A stretch of DNA of 64,000 nucleotides from CAVQCX01 sp963711095. GTDB taxonomy: Bacteria > Pseudomonadota > Gammaproteobacteria > Chromatiales > Chromatiaceae. Location: NCBI GenBank assembly GCA_963711095.1, contig CAVQCX010000007.1, positions 1-64,000 on the forward strand. Reading direction: 5' to 3'. Both the position numbers and the translations under genes were made by a program. The notes under the pieces are model-generated. The model had not been told where the DNA came from and made no database searches. It worked only from the letters and a program-made list of their open reading frames with translations. Positions 8,682 to 15,910 of the stretch are shown here, in pieces; the stretch's first letter is position 1; each line of letters begins with the position of its first letter.

Positions 8682-8912
8682 ATGCGTACGGTCACAGCCC
8701 AACTTCCCGATCAGATGGCAGAGCGGTTGGATGCGATTGCCGAGGCAGAGGGAAGGTCCAAGGCGTGGTTGATCCGTCAGGCGGTGGCGGATTTTCTCGC
8801 CAAGCAAAAGGATCTCGAGCGTCTGACCCTCGAGGGCCTCGGGTCCGCGCGCTCAGGGGATGTCGTCGAGCATGCCGACGTGATCGCCGAGCTCGATCAG
8901 TGGGGCAGCTGA
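8682..8912 (+). CDS. CopG/RHH-family antitoxin
   Basis: A 76-residue ribbon-helix-helix protein: the strand TVTAQLPDQMAERLDAIAEA and the helices SKAWLIRQAVADFLAK are typical of CopG/ParD-like antitoxins. It would bind the operator upstream and neutralise the toxin made from the overlapping next gene. Start: ATG at 8682, seven bases after the inverted repeat, with TAGGAAT as a weak ribosome site. The pair is a type II toxin-antitoxin module. Confidence 0.85.
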   Translation: MRTVTAQLPDQMAERLDAIAEAEGRSKAWLIRQAVADFLAKQKDLERLTLEGLGSARSGDVVEHADVIAELDQWGS

Positions 8913-9202
8913 GAGGGATTGTCTGGACCTCCCCCGCCCGGTTCGACCTCCGGCGCCTGCGTGCCTGGACGGAGCGTTATAGTCCGGATAAGGCGTCCGC
9001 ACACGCGCGAAGGATTCGCCAAGCCATAGAGTCGCTCCCCGATATTCCGCGTCTGGGTCGCATCATCCCGGTCCCCGACGGCGGCGCGGAAGAGTTGCGC
9101 GAGCTGATCGTGCCGCCCTATGTGATCCGCTATATCGTCGAGCCGGAGCGAATCGGGATCATCCGGCTGTGGCATGGCCGGGAAGACCGGGCAGACGGCT
9201 GA
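8900..9202 (+). CDS. RelE/ParE-family toxin
   Basis: ParE/RelE superfamily toxin: VWTSPARFDLRRLRAWTERY at the N-terminus, a helix with ARRIRQAIESLPDIPRLGR, and the C-terminal YVIRYIVEPERIGIIRLWHGRED. The conserved R...W.G pattern near the C-terminus is typical of active members. The GTG at 8900 overlaps the antitoxin stop by 13 bases, so the two genes are translationally coupled. Target (ribosome or gyrase) cannot be told from sequence. Confidence 0.85.
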   Translation: MGQLRGIVWTSPARFDLRRLRAWTERYSPDKASAHARRIRQAIESLPDIPRLGRIIPVPDGGAEELRELIVPPYVIRYIVEPERIGIIRLWHGREDRADG

Positions 9203-9470
9203 GGTGCCTGATCCGGAGACCTATCTGGGCACGGATGGAGACGACCGAAAACCGAGAATAGCCAGGCACTTCGCGCTGAGGGCGGCGCTCCCACCCAATC
9301 CCCCGCCCCAGCCAAGATCCGCGCCCCTCTGGGAGCGCAGGTGCACGATGTAGGTCTGCGTGCGATCCTTGCCGCCTTTCCCTGCCCGGATCAGGATCGG
9401 ATGATAAAGGCTGCTTGATAATCAACTGTTCGACGATAAATACCATGCGCACCTGAGGAACGAAAGCAAT
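9203..9470. other. Intergenic region, REP-like motif only
   Basis: It contains one GGCGGCGCTCCCACC motif (about 9281-9295), a half-site of the REP family seen at 4711. No convincing gene is present. Confidence 0.4.
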
Positions 9471-9788
9471 ATGGACTTCCGGCAACTGATACGAGATAGA
9501 GCATCGCAGCGTATACTCTTCTTACCGCATGCTGTACGTCAGATGTCGCGCCCAGATCGAATGGTTTCTACTACGGACGTGCGGAGTGTACTCAAGGACG
9601 GTGAAATCATTGAGGATTATCCTGAAGATACCAGAGGCCACAGTTGTCTCATCCTGGGTAGGGGAGGAGATGGACGGCCGATACATATCGTATGTGCACC
9701 GAAGGACGAGTACTTGGCGGTAATAACGGCGTATATTCCGGATGAAACTCAATGGTCCAAAGATTTTAGAGCGAGGATTAAGTCATGA
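9471..9788 (+). CDS. DUF4258 protein, probable toxin of a cassette-borne module
   Basis: A 105-residue DUF4258 protein. Family signatures are LPHAVRQMSRPDRMVSTTDV, a GEIIEDYPEDTRGHSCLILG segment and the C-terminal HIVCAPKDEYLAVITAYIPD. DUF4258 proteins share the RelE-like BECR-type fold proposed for RNase toxins, and are commonly paired with YgiT-type zinc proteins as here. It overlaps the next start (ATGA at 9785). The pair is followed by an attC-like site and so forms an integron cassette. GC is clearly below that of the chromosomal genes. Confidence 0.8.
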   Translation: MDFRQLIRDRASQRILFLPHAVRQMSRPDRMVSTTDVRSVLKDGEIIEDYPEDTRGHSCLILGRGGDGRPIHIVCAPKDEYLAVITAYIPDETQWSKDFRARIKS

Positions 9789-9997
9789 AATGCATGTACT
9801 GCCAGGGCGAAATGGCACGTGGAAATGCGCCGCTTCATATCGACCGCAAAGATGTTCATCTAAGCCTAGACAACGTTCCCGCTTGGGTTTGCACACAATG
9901 CGGAGAAGTCTATTTCGAGGAAGCTGAGGTGAACGCAGTTCAGGACATCATCCGGGCTGTAGATGAGCAAGCATGCAAGCTGGCGCGCACGGCGTGA
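9785..9997 (+). CDS. YgiT-type zinc-finger protein, probable antitoxin
   Basis: A 70-residue protein with two CxxC knuckles (MKCMYCQGEM and WVCTQCGEVYFEE), as in the zinc-binding N-terminal domain of MqsA/YgiT antitoxins, followed by a short helical tail (EVNAVQDIIRAVDEQ). There is no C-terminal HTH, so it is the short form usually paired with DUF4258 proteins. The start codon overlaps the upstream stop (ATGA). An attC-like site begins 22 bases after its stop. Confidence 0.85.
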   Translation: MKCMYCQGEMARGNAPLHIDRKDVHLSLDNVPAWVCTQCGEVYFEEAEVNAVQDIIRAVDEQACKLARTA

Positions 9998-10019
9998 AGG
10001 TAGGTCCTTCACAGCCAAC

Positions 10020-10080
10020 GTCGAACAAGCCCATCCAGCCGACGCCAAAAAAGCGGCGCGGCTGATAGGTAGCGTTATCG
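10020..10080 (+). other. attC-like integron site, followed by a truncated intron
   Basis: GTCGAAC opens the site and the core GTTATCG closes it. The arms CAGCCGACGCC and GGCGCGGCTG form the imperfect central stem with one unpaired base, separated by an A-rich loop. The following intron copy begins at the same point of the core as at 2585. Confidence 0.75.
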
Positions 10081-10374
10081 CGCCGGGCGAAGCCCGGTGT
10101 ATCTTTCGGGGTGCAAGTCCCCGTCGGGTAAGGGCTAGCTCCCCGCCCGTATCGAGTGTTGATCTCATTGCGGAGCAGGTAACTGCGAACAATATTATGA
10201 GGTAAGCGTACACAGAGAATTCTGTAGGCCGTAGGGGAGACCGCGCTCCCTGAGGGTTGGCACAGCTTCGAAATAAGCTTGTTCCGGACGCCGAGGGTCT
10301 TAACGTGCACCGAAGGCAACACAGAAGCATCCGATTTGGCGAGGGTGTGGAGGTCCGGCGGAGTCATCAGACCG
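10081..10374 (+). mobile_element. Truncated third copy of the attC-associated group II intron
   Basis: As far as I can read, it is identical to bases 2586-2879 of the ORF-less intron. It then stops abruptly after TCATCAGACCG, where a GGGGTCAGG repeat element begins. Only the first ~290 bases of domain I remain, so it cannot splice. The identity indicates a recent origin from the same source as the copy at 2585. Confidence 0.85.
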
Positions 10375-10427
10375 AAGGCCGGGGTCAGGTCTAGAAAAGA
10401 AGCCTTTTATCGGCTATGCTTCAACGT

Positions 10428-10547
10428 ATGACGCGGCCCGTGCGAATCGAATTTGCAGGTGCGCTCTATCATGTCACCTCTCGAGGCGACCGCAGGGAAG
10501 CCATCAGAAAAGCCGGGCTCAGGTCTTTCCTTTTGCCTGTTCGATGA
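10428..10547 (+). pseudogene. RAYT transposase N-terminal fragment
   Basis: The frame reads MTRPVRIEFAGALYHVTSRG then DRREAIRK before running into unrelated sequence and a stop. This is the first ~27 residues of a RAYT/Y1 transposase. A GGGGTCAGGTCTAGAAAAGAAGCC-type leader (10381) precedes it, as at 3588. A second partial end (GGGCTCAGGTCTTTCC, near 10515) follows, so it is an internally deleted element. Confidence 0.75.
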
Positions 10548-10569
10548 TATGGCAATTCCATGCGTATTC

Positions 10570-10636
10570 GCCTAACATCAACGTCAACGTGGACCGCAGC
10601 GCTATTGCGCGGCGCCCCGTTACATTCGCGTTAGGC
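10570..10636 (+). other. attC integron site with perfect R''/R' pairing
   Basis: The ends GCCTAAC (10570-10576) and GTTAGGC (10630-10636) are exact reverse complements and match the attC consensus RYYYAAC/GTTRRRY. Imperfectly pairing inner arms (around AACGTGGACCGC and GGCGCCCCGTTAC) flank a short loop. This is the clearest attC in the window. It marks the left border of the cassette at 10637-10977. Confidence 0.85.
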
Positions 10637-10669
10637 AAACAATCATAAACATCATATAGGAAATTCGAT

Positions 10670-10939
10670 TTGGACCCCAAGAAAGCCTTAATGAAAGGAT
10701 TAAGAAACATAACTCGGGAAGAATTTATTGAAGCTGCAAAGTTGGTTACAAAGAAGGAAAGCACAGACGACAATGCGCTTGGTAAAGAGAAGCGGTTGAG
10801 AGAAAAGTATTCAGCCTATGATGAAGTGTTGCAGATGGCAGTTACGGCCGCGAAAGGACAAGAGGAGATAGCTTTATTGCATGCAATGGGCATGCAATCG
10901 GCATTTAGAATACTATTGCATATCGCAGAACGAGAATGA
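10670..10939 (+). CDS. Hypothetical integron cassette protein
   Basis: An 89-residue, mostly helical and charged protein (KKALMKGLRNITREEFIEAA, then a middle KYSAYDEVLQMAVTAAKG and C-terminal RILLHIAERE). I do not recognise a family. It lies alone between the attC at 10570 and a partial attC at 10971, is AT-rich compared with the rest of the window, and is therefore a mobile cassette gene. TTG at 10670 has an AGGAAA site at good spacing; ATG 10691 is the alternative. Confidence 0.6.
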   Translation: MDPKKALMKGLRNITREEFIEAAKLVTKKESTDDNALGKEKRLREKYSAYDEVLQMAVTAAKGQEEIALLHAMGMQSAFRILLHIAERE

Positions 10940-10970
10940 TCAAAGGTAAGCTCGGTTTTTTATGTTGCAT

Positions 10971-11040
10971 GCCTAACGAAGACTTTGAGTCCGACCTCGG
11001 GGACGCTACGCACCTCTCGGCGGATCAAGGCTGCCGTAGA
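10971..11040 (+). other. Partial or degraded attC-like site
   Basis: GCCTAAC at 10971-10977 matches the left end of the attC at 10570. No GTTRRRY core could be found in the following ~100 bases. It may be a truncated site at the end of the cassette. Confidence 0.35.
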
Positions 11041-11068
11041 GCGAGAAGATTCAACATAGGAGAAATAT

Positions 11069-11293
11069 ATGAACCTGAAGCAAATAGAGGATGAGGCTCT
11101 GCATCTGTCCGAGGAAGAAAGAGCAGAACTGGCACAGAAACTTCTATTAAGTCTTGATACGCCAACGATGGAAGAAATAGAAGAAGATTGGTTGGTTGAA
11201 GCACGCCGTCGAGCCAAAGAGCTAGATGAAGGTCTTGTGCAGCCAATTCCGGCAGAAGAGGTCAGGAAAAAAGCACAGGCCTTGCTTAGATGA
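11069..11293 (+). CDS. Addiction module antidote (Unstab_antitox family)
   Basis: A 74-residue protein of the PF09720 putative addiction-module component family. The pattern IEDEALHLSEEERAELAQKL, then the LLLSLDT segment and the acidic EEIEEDWLVEARRRAKELDEG, are typical. Such proteins pair with RelE/ParE toxins encoded directly downstream; here the partner overlaps by ATGA but is truncated. Ribosome site AGGAG precedes the ATG at 11069. Confidence 0.85.
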   Translation: MNLKQIEDEALHLSEEERAELAQKLLLSLDTPTMEEIEEDWLVEARRRAKELDEGLVQPIPAEEVRKKAQALLR

Positions 11294-11367
11294 GCTACTA
11301 CTTTCATCCTGCCGCAGAGGCGGAGCATCTTGAGTCCGTCGCATATTTTGAAGAAAAAAGTGGTTAA
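11290..11367 (+). pseudogene. RelE/ParE toxin truncated by a RAYT-type element
   Basis: The ATG overlaps the antidote stop. The frame reads MSYYFHPAAEAEHLESVAYF and EEKSG, then stops exactly where the GGGGTCAGG element begins at 11369. This is the first 25 residues of a RelE-type toxin; the rest is gone. The module now has only an antidote. Confidence 0.8.
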
Positions 11368-11368
11368 A

Positions 11369-11730
11369 GGGGTCAGGCCTTGTCTTTTGCCCCCTCCGGG
11401 CGTAGCCTTCCGCCATGGCTCGGCCACTGCGCATCGAATTCCCCGGCGCCGTCTATCACGTCGCCTCCCGTGGTGACCGGCGCGAAGACATCTTTGTCGA
11501 TGACGAGGACAGCCAGGGTCTGTTGGCGGTCGTCGCGCAGGCACTCTCTCGTTTCGATGCCGAGGCCCTGGCCTGCTGTCTGATGGGCAACCACTACCAC
11601 CTCGTGCCGATGCGCGCCCGCATGGTACCCAAGCCTCAGGGCTGGGCTTGGTCAAGTTACCCGGCGCACGTGGGACAGGCTCCGGTGCCTGCGTGGCTGG
11701 ATACCCCCGGCTTACACAAGGCCTGACCCC
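11369..11730 (+). mobile_element. Internally deleted RAYT element
   Basis: Perfect 15-bp terminal inverted repeats GGGGTCAGGCCTTGT (11369-11383) and ACAAGGCCTGACCCC (11716-11730) flank a shortened transposase gene. It inserted into, or replaced, the toxin gene upstream. Confidence 0.8.
11415..11726 (+). pseudogene. RAYT transposase with internal deletion
   Basis: The N-terminus MARPLRIEFPGAVYHVASRG and the metal-binding CLMGNHYHL are present. The frame then jumps directly to RARMVPKPQGWAWSSYPAHV, the segment that normally lies ~60 residues further on, so the catalytic-tyrosine region is missing. The protein would be 103 residues and inactive. Confidence 0.8.
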
Positions 11731-11970
11731 TGCAGCTGCGCAACCAGGACACCTCCCTTGACCGTCGAGCCGCGGCGTCTGTCCCGAGGACAGCCCTTAG
11801 CCGGAATTTGGCCAAATCGGGCGGGGCGATCCAGCCCGGTTTCCCTGATATTGGGCGAGCTTAGCGGCTATTGCGACCGCGTGGGGGCGCTGAGGGCCGG
11901 TGTCGCACGCCTGTCGGGCTTGACTTCCATAGGGTGGGTGTCCAGTTCGTTGCGGTGCGGCGCGGGATTG

Positions 11971-12530
11971 TCAATCGGCCCACAACCCCGAGAGGTCGAA
12001 GGAGGTGGAGTCGAAGGGGGGGATTTGCACGGAGTCGTCGTTGTCCAGGGCAGCGATCAGCAGCCAGCGGCCGTCGCGGTTTTCAAAGGCCTCCAGCGTG
12101 CGGATGATCGGGTCCACCAGCCAGACATGACCCACGGCGTGGGCGGCGTAGATGGGCAGCTTCTCGATCCGGTCGACGCGGGCGGTGTGGGGGGACAGCA
12201 CCTCGCAGACCCAATCCGGGGCTAGCTCGAACCAGGCGCCGTCCGGGAGCCGAGGCATCCGCTCGCGGCGCCAGCCCGCCAGGTCCGGGCCCAGCACCTC
12301 GGGGCCCAGGTGCAGCTCCGGCTCATCGAGGATCCACCAGCCCCGGGTCCGCCCCGGCCCTTGTCGTAGGGGCCCACCAATTCGCCGCCGAGCAAAGAGC
12401 TGGCCCTTGCATGGCGTGGCCCAGGCCGGGGATGGGTGTGCAGCCGGCCGCCGATGATCTCCGCCACCCGGTGCTCGGGTACCCGGAGGAGATCCTCGTA
12501 AGTGGCTGTCTTGGCAGCAGGCTCGACCAT
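11971..12530 (-). pseudogene. Uma2-family (DUF820) restriction endonuclease-like protein, frameshifted
   Basis: PD-(D/E)XK-fold Uma2/DUF820 protein. The first frame gives ATYEDLLRVPEHRVAEIIGG and ASSLLGGELVGPYDKGRGG. The second frame continues with GWWILDEPELHLGPEVLGPD, then WVCEVLSPHTARVDRIEKLP and HVWLVDPIIRTLEAFE. The slip lies at a CCCCGGG run near 12342. All family blocks are otherwise present, so this could be an intact gene with a sequencing error. Uma2 proteins are abundant in cyanobacteria and environmental bacteria; their role is not settled. Bases 11731-11970 and 12531-12730 show nothing I recognise. Confidence 0.7.
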
Positions 12531-12730
12531 GTCGCCATTGTTGTGTACCGCGGTTTTCAAGACAAGTGCCAGGGTCCTGGCGCAAGGCTACTGCCCCTTC
12601 CCACCGCCGGCGGTTGCGACGTCGATCCGGTAATGCCCCCCTTTGGGTTGTGGCTGCGCCCGATTGCCTGCCAAGCGGCCGGTGGCGATCGTCTCCCGCA
12701 GGTCCTCGATCACCGGCCGGGGCTAGGCTT

Positions 12731-13090
12731 GGGGTCAGGCCGTGTCTTTTGCCCCCTCCGGGCGTAGCCTTCCGCCATGGCTCGGCCACTGCGCATCGAA
12801 TTCGCCGGCGCCGTCTCTACCACCTCGTGCTGCACACCCGGCAGGCGAATCTATCGTTGTTGATGGGTCACATCAACGGGGTCTACACCCAGACCTACAA
12901 CCGCCGGCATCACAAGGTCGGTCACCTGTTCCAGGGGCGCTTCAAGGCAATTCTGGTGGACTCGGATGCTTATCTGCTGGAAGTGTGCCGCAACGTGGAT
13001 CTCAACCCGGTGCGAGCCCGCATGGTACCCAAGCCTCAGGACTGGGCCTGGTCAAGTTACCGGGCGCACCTGGGACAAGCTATCGTGTGA
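12731..13090 (+). pseudogene. RAYT element relic with deleted, frame-disrupted transposase
   Basis: GGGGTCAGGCCGTGTC at 12731 matches the left end of the element at 11369. ATG at 12777 begins MARPLRIEFAGAV. After a deletion the other frame continues with the middle and C-terminal part: SLLMGHINGVYTQTYNRRHH, GHLFQGRFKAILVDSDAYLL and ARMVPKPQDWAWSSYRAHLG. This part includes the tyrosine region that is absent from the 11415 copy; it lacks the NHxH motif instead. Confidence 0.75.
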
Positions 13091-13275
13091 GCGCTGGCAT
13101 TGCGGGCGATCGAGCCATTCGAGCGGTCTCAGGTCGATGCGGGGCCGCTCTGTCGCTATACTGCCGACTGCCGTCCGCGAAGTCATCTCCACACCCGTCG
13201 CCCCGTTGATCGCCCCTCGCTGTTCGGCATCGATCTGCTATCGTTCTTGCCGAAACACGGCAAAAGGGAGAGGAC

Positions 13276-15079
13276 ATGCCAGTCTTGTTGCGTATCCTCC
13301 TGCTGGCCCTGGCCGCAATAGCGCCGGCTGGTGAGTGCCAGGCCGACACACTGCTCCAAGGCCATGTGCAACAAAACGAGCCTGACCGCGGCTCCGAGCG
13401 GTACAGCAGCTCGTCGAACGGCCCGACCACCACCAACCAGCCGGGCGTCGCAGGCCCCCACTGCCACAGCCGAGACCCGGAGTGCGGGGGCACCGATCGG
13501 CGCTGTTACGACGAATCATATGGCAGCAAGAGTCTGGTCCTTCCGGCGCCGGAGGCGCAGCGGCTTTACGGGGAGACGGGGGGCGACATCTGGATCCGCT
13601 GTGGCGCCTGCCGGGACAAAGTGATCTGCTGGCCGCGTCCCGGCTACGGGAAGCTTGTCGCCCAAGTCGAGCTCCGGCCAATCCGGTGGCAAGCTCCACG
13701 GCGACGTCGACCAACATCAGCCCTCCGGCCAGCCGGAGGCCCCGGTATCTGGCACGGGGGCCGGCGGAGGCGATGTCTTTTCTTCAGACGGCTCACCTGT
13801 GCAGTCTGCGCGCACCGAAAAGGTCTGCGACCTCCGACGCATCTCGCAATTGCTGATCGACAGAGGTCGAACGCACCCCGACCAGCCGATCGCGACAGTA
13901 CGGATCGCCAACTACGCTTCGGATCGTCCGACCTATCTCGTGCTCATGAGCGGCGTCGACCACCTGCTGAATTGGGACGCGCACACCGCCAACATCCCCC
14001 CCGAGGCGGTCCGCGACTGGGGCGGCCTGCCGTCGATGTACGTGCTGGCGCTGCTCGACGTCGTACGGACCCTGCCTCCCGGGCCAGCCGGAAAGCGTCC
14101 GCGCCTGATCCTGGCCGGATTCAGCCACGGAGGGATGGCGATCCAGAACGCCGTGGCCCTGCTCAACGGCCGCGGCTACCCGGTCGACGAAGCCATCAGC
14201 ATCGGCGCGCCGATCACGGCGTTCCGCGAGGGCAACACCCGTTATCTCCAGGTCATGGCGGCCAACGACTGGGTTGCCGAATCCAAGCCGTTCCTGGGTG
14301 CCATAGAGGGCGTGATCAAGATCCCGGGCGACCCGGACCCGGTCAAGGCCCACTTCACCTACGAAACCTCCGAGGCACTGGCGCAAACCGATCTGCTCGG
14401 TGATCGGGTGACGGCGCAATCACCGTGCTTCATTCTCGACGAAACCACGTATCGCACCTACCCGGCGCCCGGACTGACCAGTCGTCTGATGCAACTCGTG
14501 GCCGGCGAGAATCCCTGCCAGCAGCTGCGCTACCGGGATCCGCCGTCCGAGCAACAGTACTTTGATCGCAACGCCAAGATGGGCTGGCACGGGCAGTTTG
14601 CCGCCGCACAGACGGACTATGCGCGCAATCAAGTCGCCGAGGGCATAGGTGAAGCGGGAATGGACTTCGAGGCCACACGCCGCGGGTACAAGCTGATGTG
14701 GAAACCGCAAACAAGGGGCTACGGACTGGACGCCGTATATCAGGCACCCGATGGCACCTACGTGATCGCCGAGGCGAAAGGCGGCTATGCCATGCCGCAG
14801 GGAGCGAATCCCGTCGATTTCCTCGAGCAGCAGGTGCTAGGCCAGGCCTACGGCTGCTTGCAGGGCACCGTCGGCTGGGCCGCGGCTGCGCTGAAGACCG
14901 TTACCCGCTCCCGGGGCGCCAGCGGCCCGAGTAAGCCCGATGCGGACGTCCGCATGGCGCAAAGTCTCCTGAATCGCTTTGCGAGTGGGGTTCCGGTACG
15001 CATCGAGGTCTTCTGGACGGAACATGAGAACGGCTGGCCCGGGGTCACACGGCACTTTCTCACCGACTCGAATCCCTAG
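13276..15079 (+). CDS. Secreted alpha/beta-hydrolase-like protein with C-terminal PD-(D/E)XK nuclease-like domain; frameshift near 13655
   Basis: Starts with a strong ribosome site and signal peptide (LLRILLLALAAIAPAGECQA). After a Cys-containing region (CGACRDKVICW) the frame slips near 13655 and continues to 15079. The second frame has a hydrolase-like segment with the nucleophile elbow GFSHGG (14116-14133) and a possible catalytic His in KAHFTYE. The C-terminal third has GYGLDAVYQAPDGTYVIAEA then KGG: a D...E-x-K pattern like restriction-fold toxin domains of polymorphic toxins. No known immunity gene is adjacent. If the slip is real, the second part could start at TTG 13655. Function is inferred; it may be an effector or secreted toxin. 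Confidence 0.5.
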
Positions 15080-15155
15080 CCGACTGCGGAGAACGCCGCG
15101 ATGGTCACTCACTGCTATCCCGACCCAAGAAATATCAACAGGTTTAAGGTGACAT

Positions 15156-15428
15156 GTGGAATTTGAGTGGGACAAGAAAAAGGCGGCGAGGAATCTGAAA
15201 GAACACGGAGTGTCTTTTCAGGAAGCGGCATCGGTTTTCGGTGATCCCTTGGCAATCACCTTTGACGATCCGGATCATTCTATTGACGAGCACAGGTTGT
15301 TGACATTTGGGGTCACACGAACTGGAAAAATGGTCATTGTGTCCCATACTCAACGTAATGCTTCCATGCGAATCATAAGTGCTCGCTTAATGGAGAAACA
15401 CGAGAGATACATATATGAAGAAGATTAA
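15156..15428 (+). CDS. brnT: BrnT-family toxin
   Basis: A 90-residue BrnT ribonuclease toxin of a type II module. The N-terminal FEWDKKKAARNLKEHGVSFQ, the middle FGDPLAITFDDPDHS and the C-terminal RIISARLMEKHER match the family closely. GTG at 15156 is preceded by AAGGTGAC. The antitoxin gene overlaps its end by 14 bases. The pair is followed by an attC site, so it is an integron cassette. Confidence 0.9.
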   Translation: MEFEWDKKKAARNLKEHGVSFQEAASVFGDPLAITFDDPDHSIDEHRLLTFGVTRTGKMVIVSHTQRNASMRIISARLMEKHERYIYEED

Positions 15429-15645
15429 AGATCAAGACGAAATGAGATCCGAATATACCAAAGAAGACTTAGGGGTCGGAGTACGCGGGAAATATTATAA
15501 GGCGTACAAGGAAGGTCACAACCTCGTTCTTCTCACGCCGGAAGTAGCAAAAGCATTTCCGTCCGAAGAGGCGGTGAATGAAGCATTATTGTCTTTGATT
15601 AGGATTGCGAAGGCATCAACTGCCCTAACAAAAGGCTCAAGCTGA
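15415..15645 (+). CDS. Antitoxin partner of BrnT
   Basis: A 76-residue protein starting inside the 3' end of brnT. The segment RSEYTKEDLGVGVRGKYYKA and LVLLTPEVAKAFPSEEAVNE are characteristic of one group of BrnT-associated antitoxins, distinct from the BrnA ribbon-helix-helix type. Its stop falls inside the attC that follows, which is common for cassette genes. Probably neutralises BrnT (inference from position and family). Confidence 0.8.
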   Translation: MKKIKDQDEMRSEYTKEDLGVGVRGKYYKAYKEGHNLVLLTPEVAKAFPSEEAVNEALLSLIRIAKASTALTKGSS

Positions 15646-15702
15646 CCGCCAAAAGCGCCGCTTCGCTCTGCTTTTGGCGGCAGCCTAGCCTTGCCGTTAG
15701 AC
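15623..15702 (+). other. attC integron site
   Basis: CCCTAAC (15623) and GTTAGAC (15696-15702) are the end boxes. The arms AAGGCTCAAGCTG/CAGCCTAGCCTT and CCGCCAAAAGC/GCTTTTGGCGG form a long central stem with an extra-helical base and a GC-rich loop. This is a typical attC. Confidence 0.85.
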
Positions 15703-15787
15703 GCTTGAGGACGATCGAAACGTCTGCGAGCAATTTATAAACTACGGCTCTGGTGACAAATATGCCGTGCGTGGAAATTAAAGGAAT

Positions 15788-15880
15788 TAAAGGGGCCAGG
15801 GTCGGATGAATTCGACTAACGCCACCTAGAGTGAAATTATTCATCGTCAAATCGGACTAAATACGAGCCTGGCCCCTTTA
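15788..15880. repeat. Short inverted-repeat element (TAAAGGGGCCAGG ends)
   Basis: Arms TAAAGGGGCCAGG (15788-15800) and CCTGGCCCCTTTA (15868-15880) are perfectly complementary, 67 bp apart. The ends resemble the GGGGTCAG termini of the RAYT relics. It marks the right border of the accessory island; cnoX follows. Confidence 0.7.
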
Positions 15881-15910
15881 CCCCCCGACCTGTGCAGGCT
15901 CGAGCTTACC

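Noticed and set aside
11758..12225. Plus-strand open frame of 155 codons
   Set aside because: It is antisense to the Uma2-like gene, which matches its family well in two frames.
1..15900. Integron integrase gene
   Set aside because: No tyrosine recombinase with IntI features was found on either strand; the sites are therefore reported as an integrase-free array.
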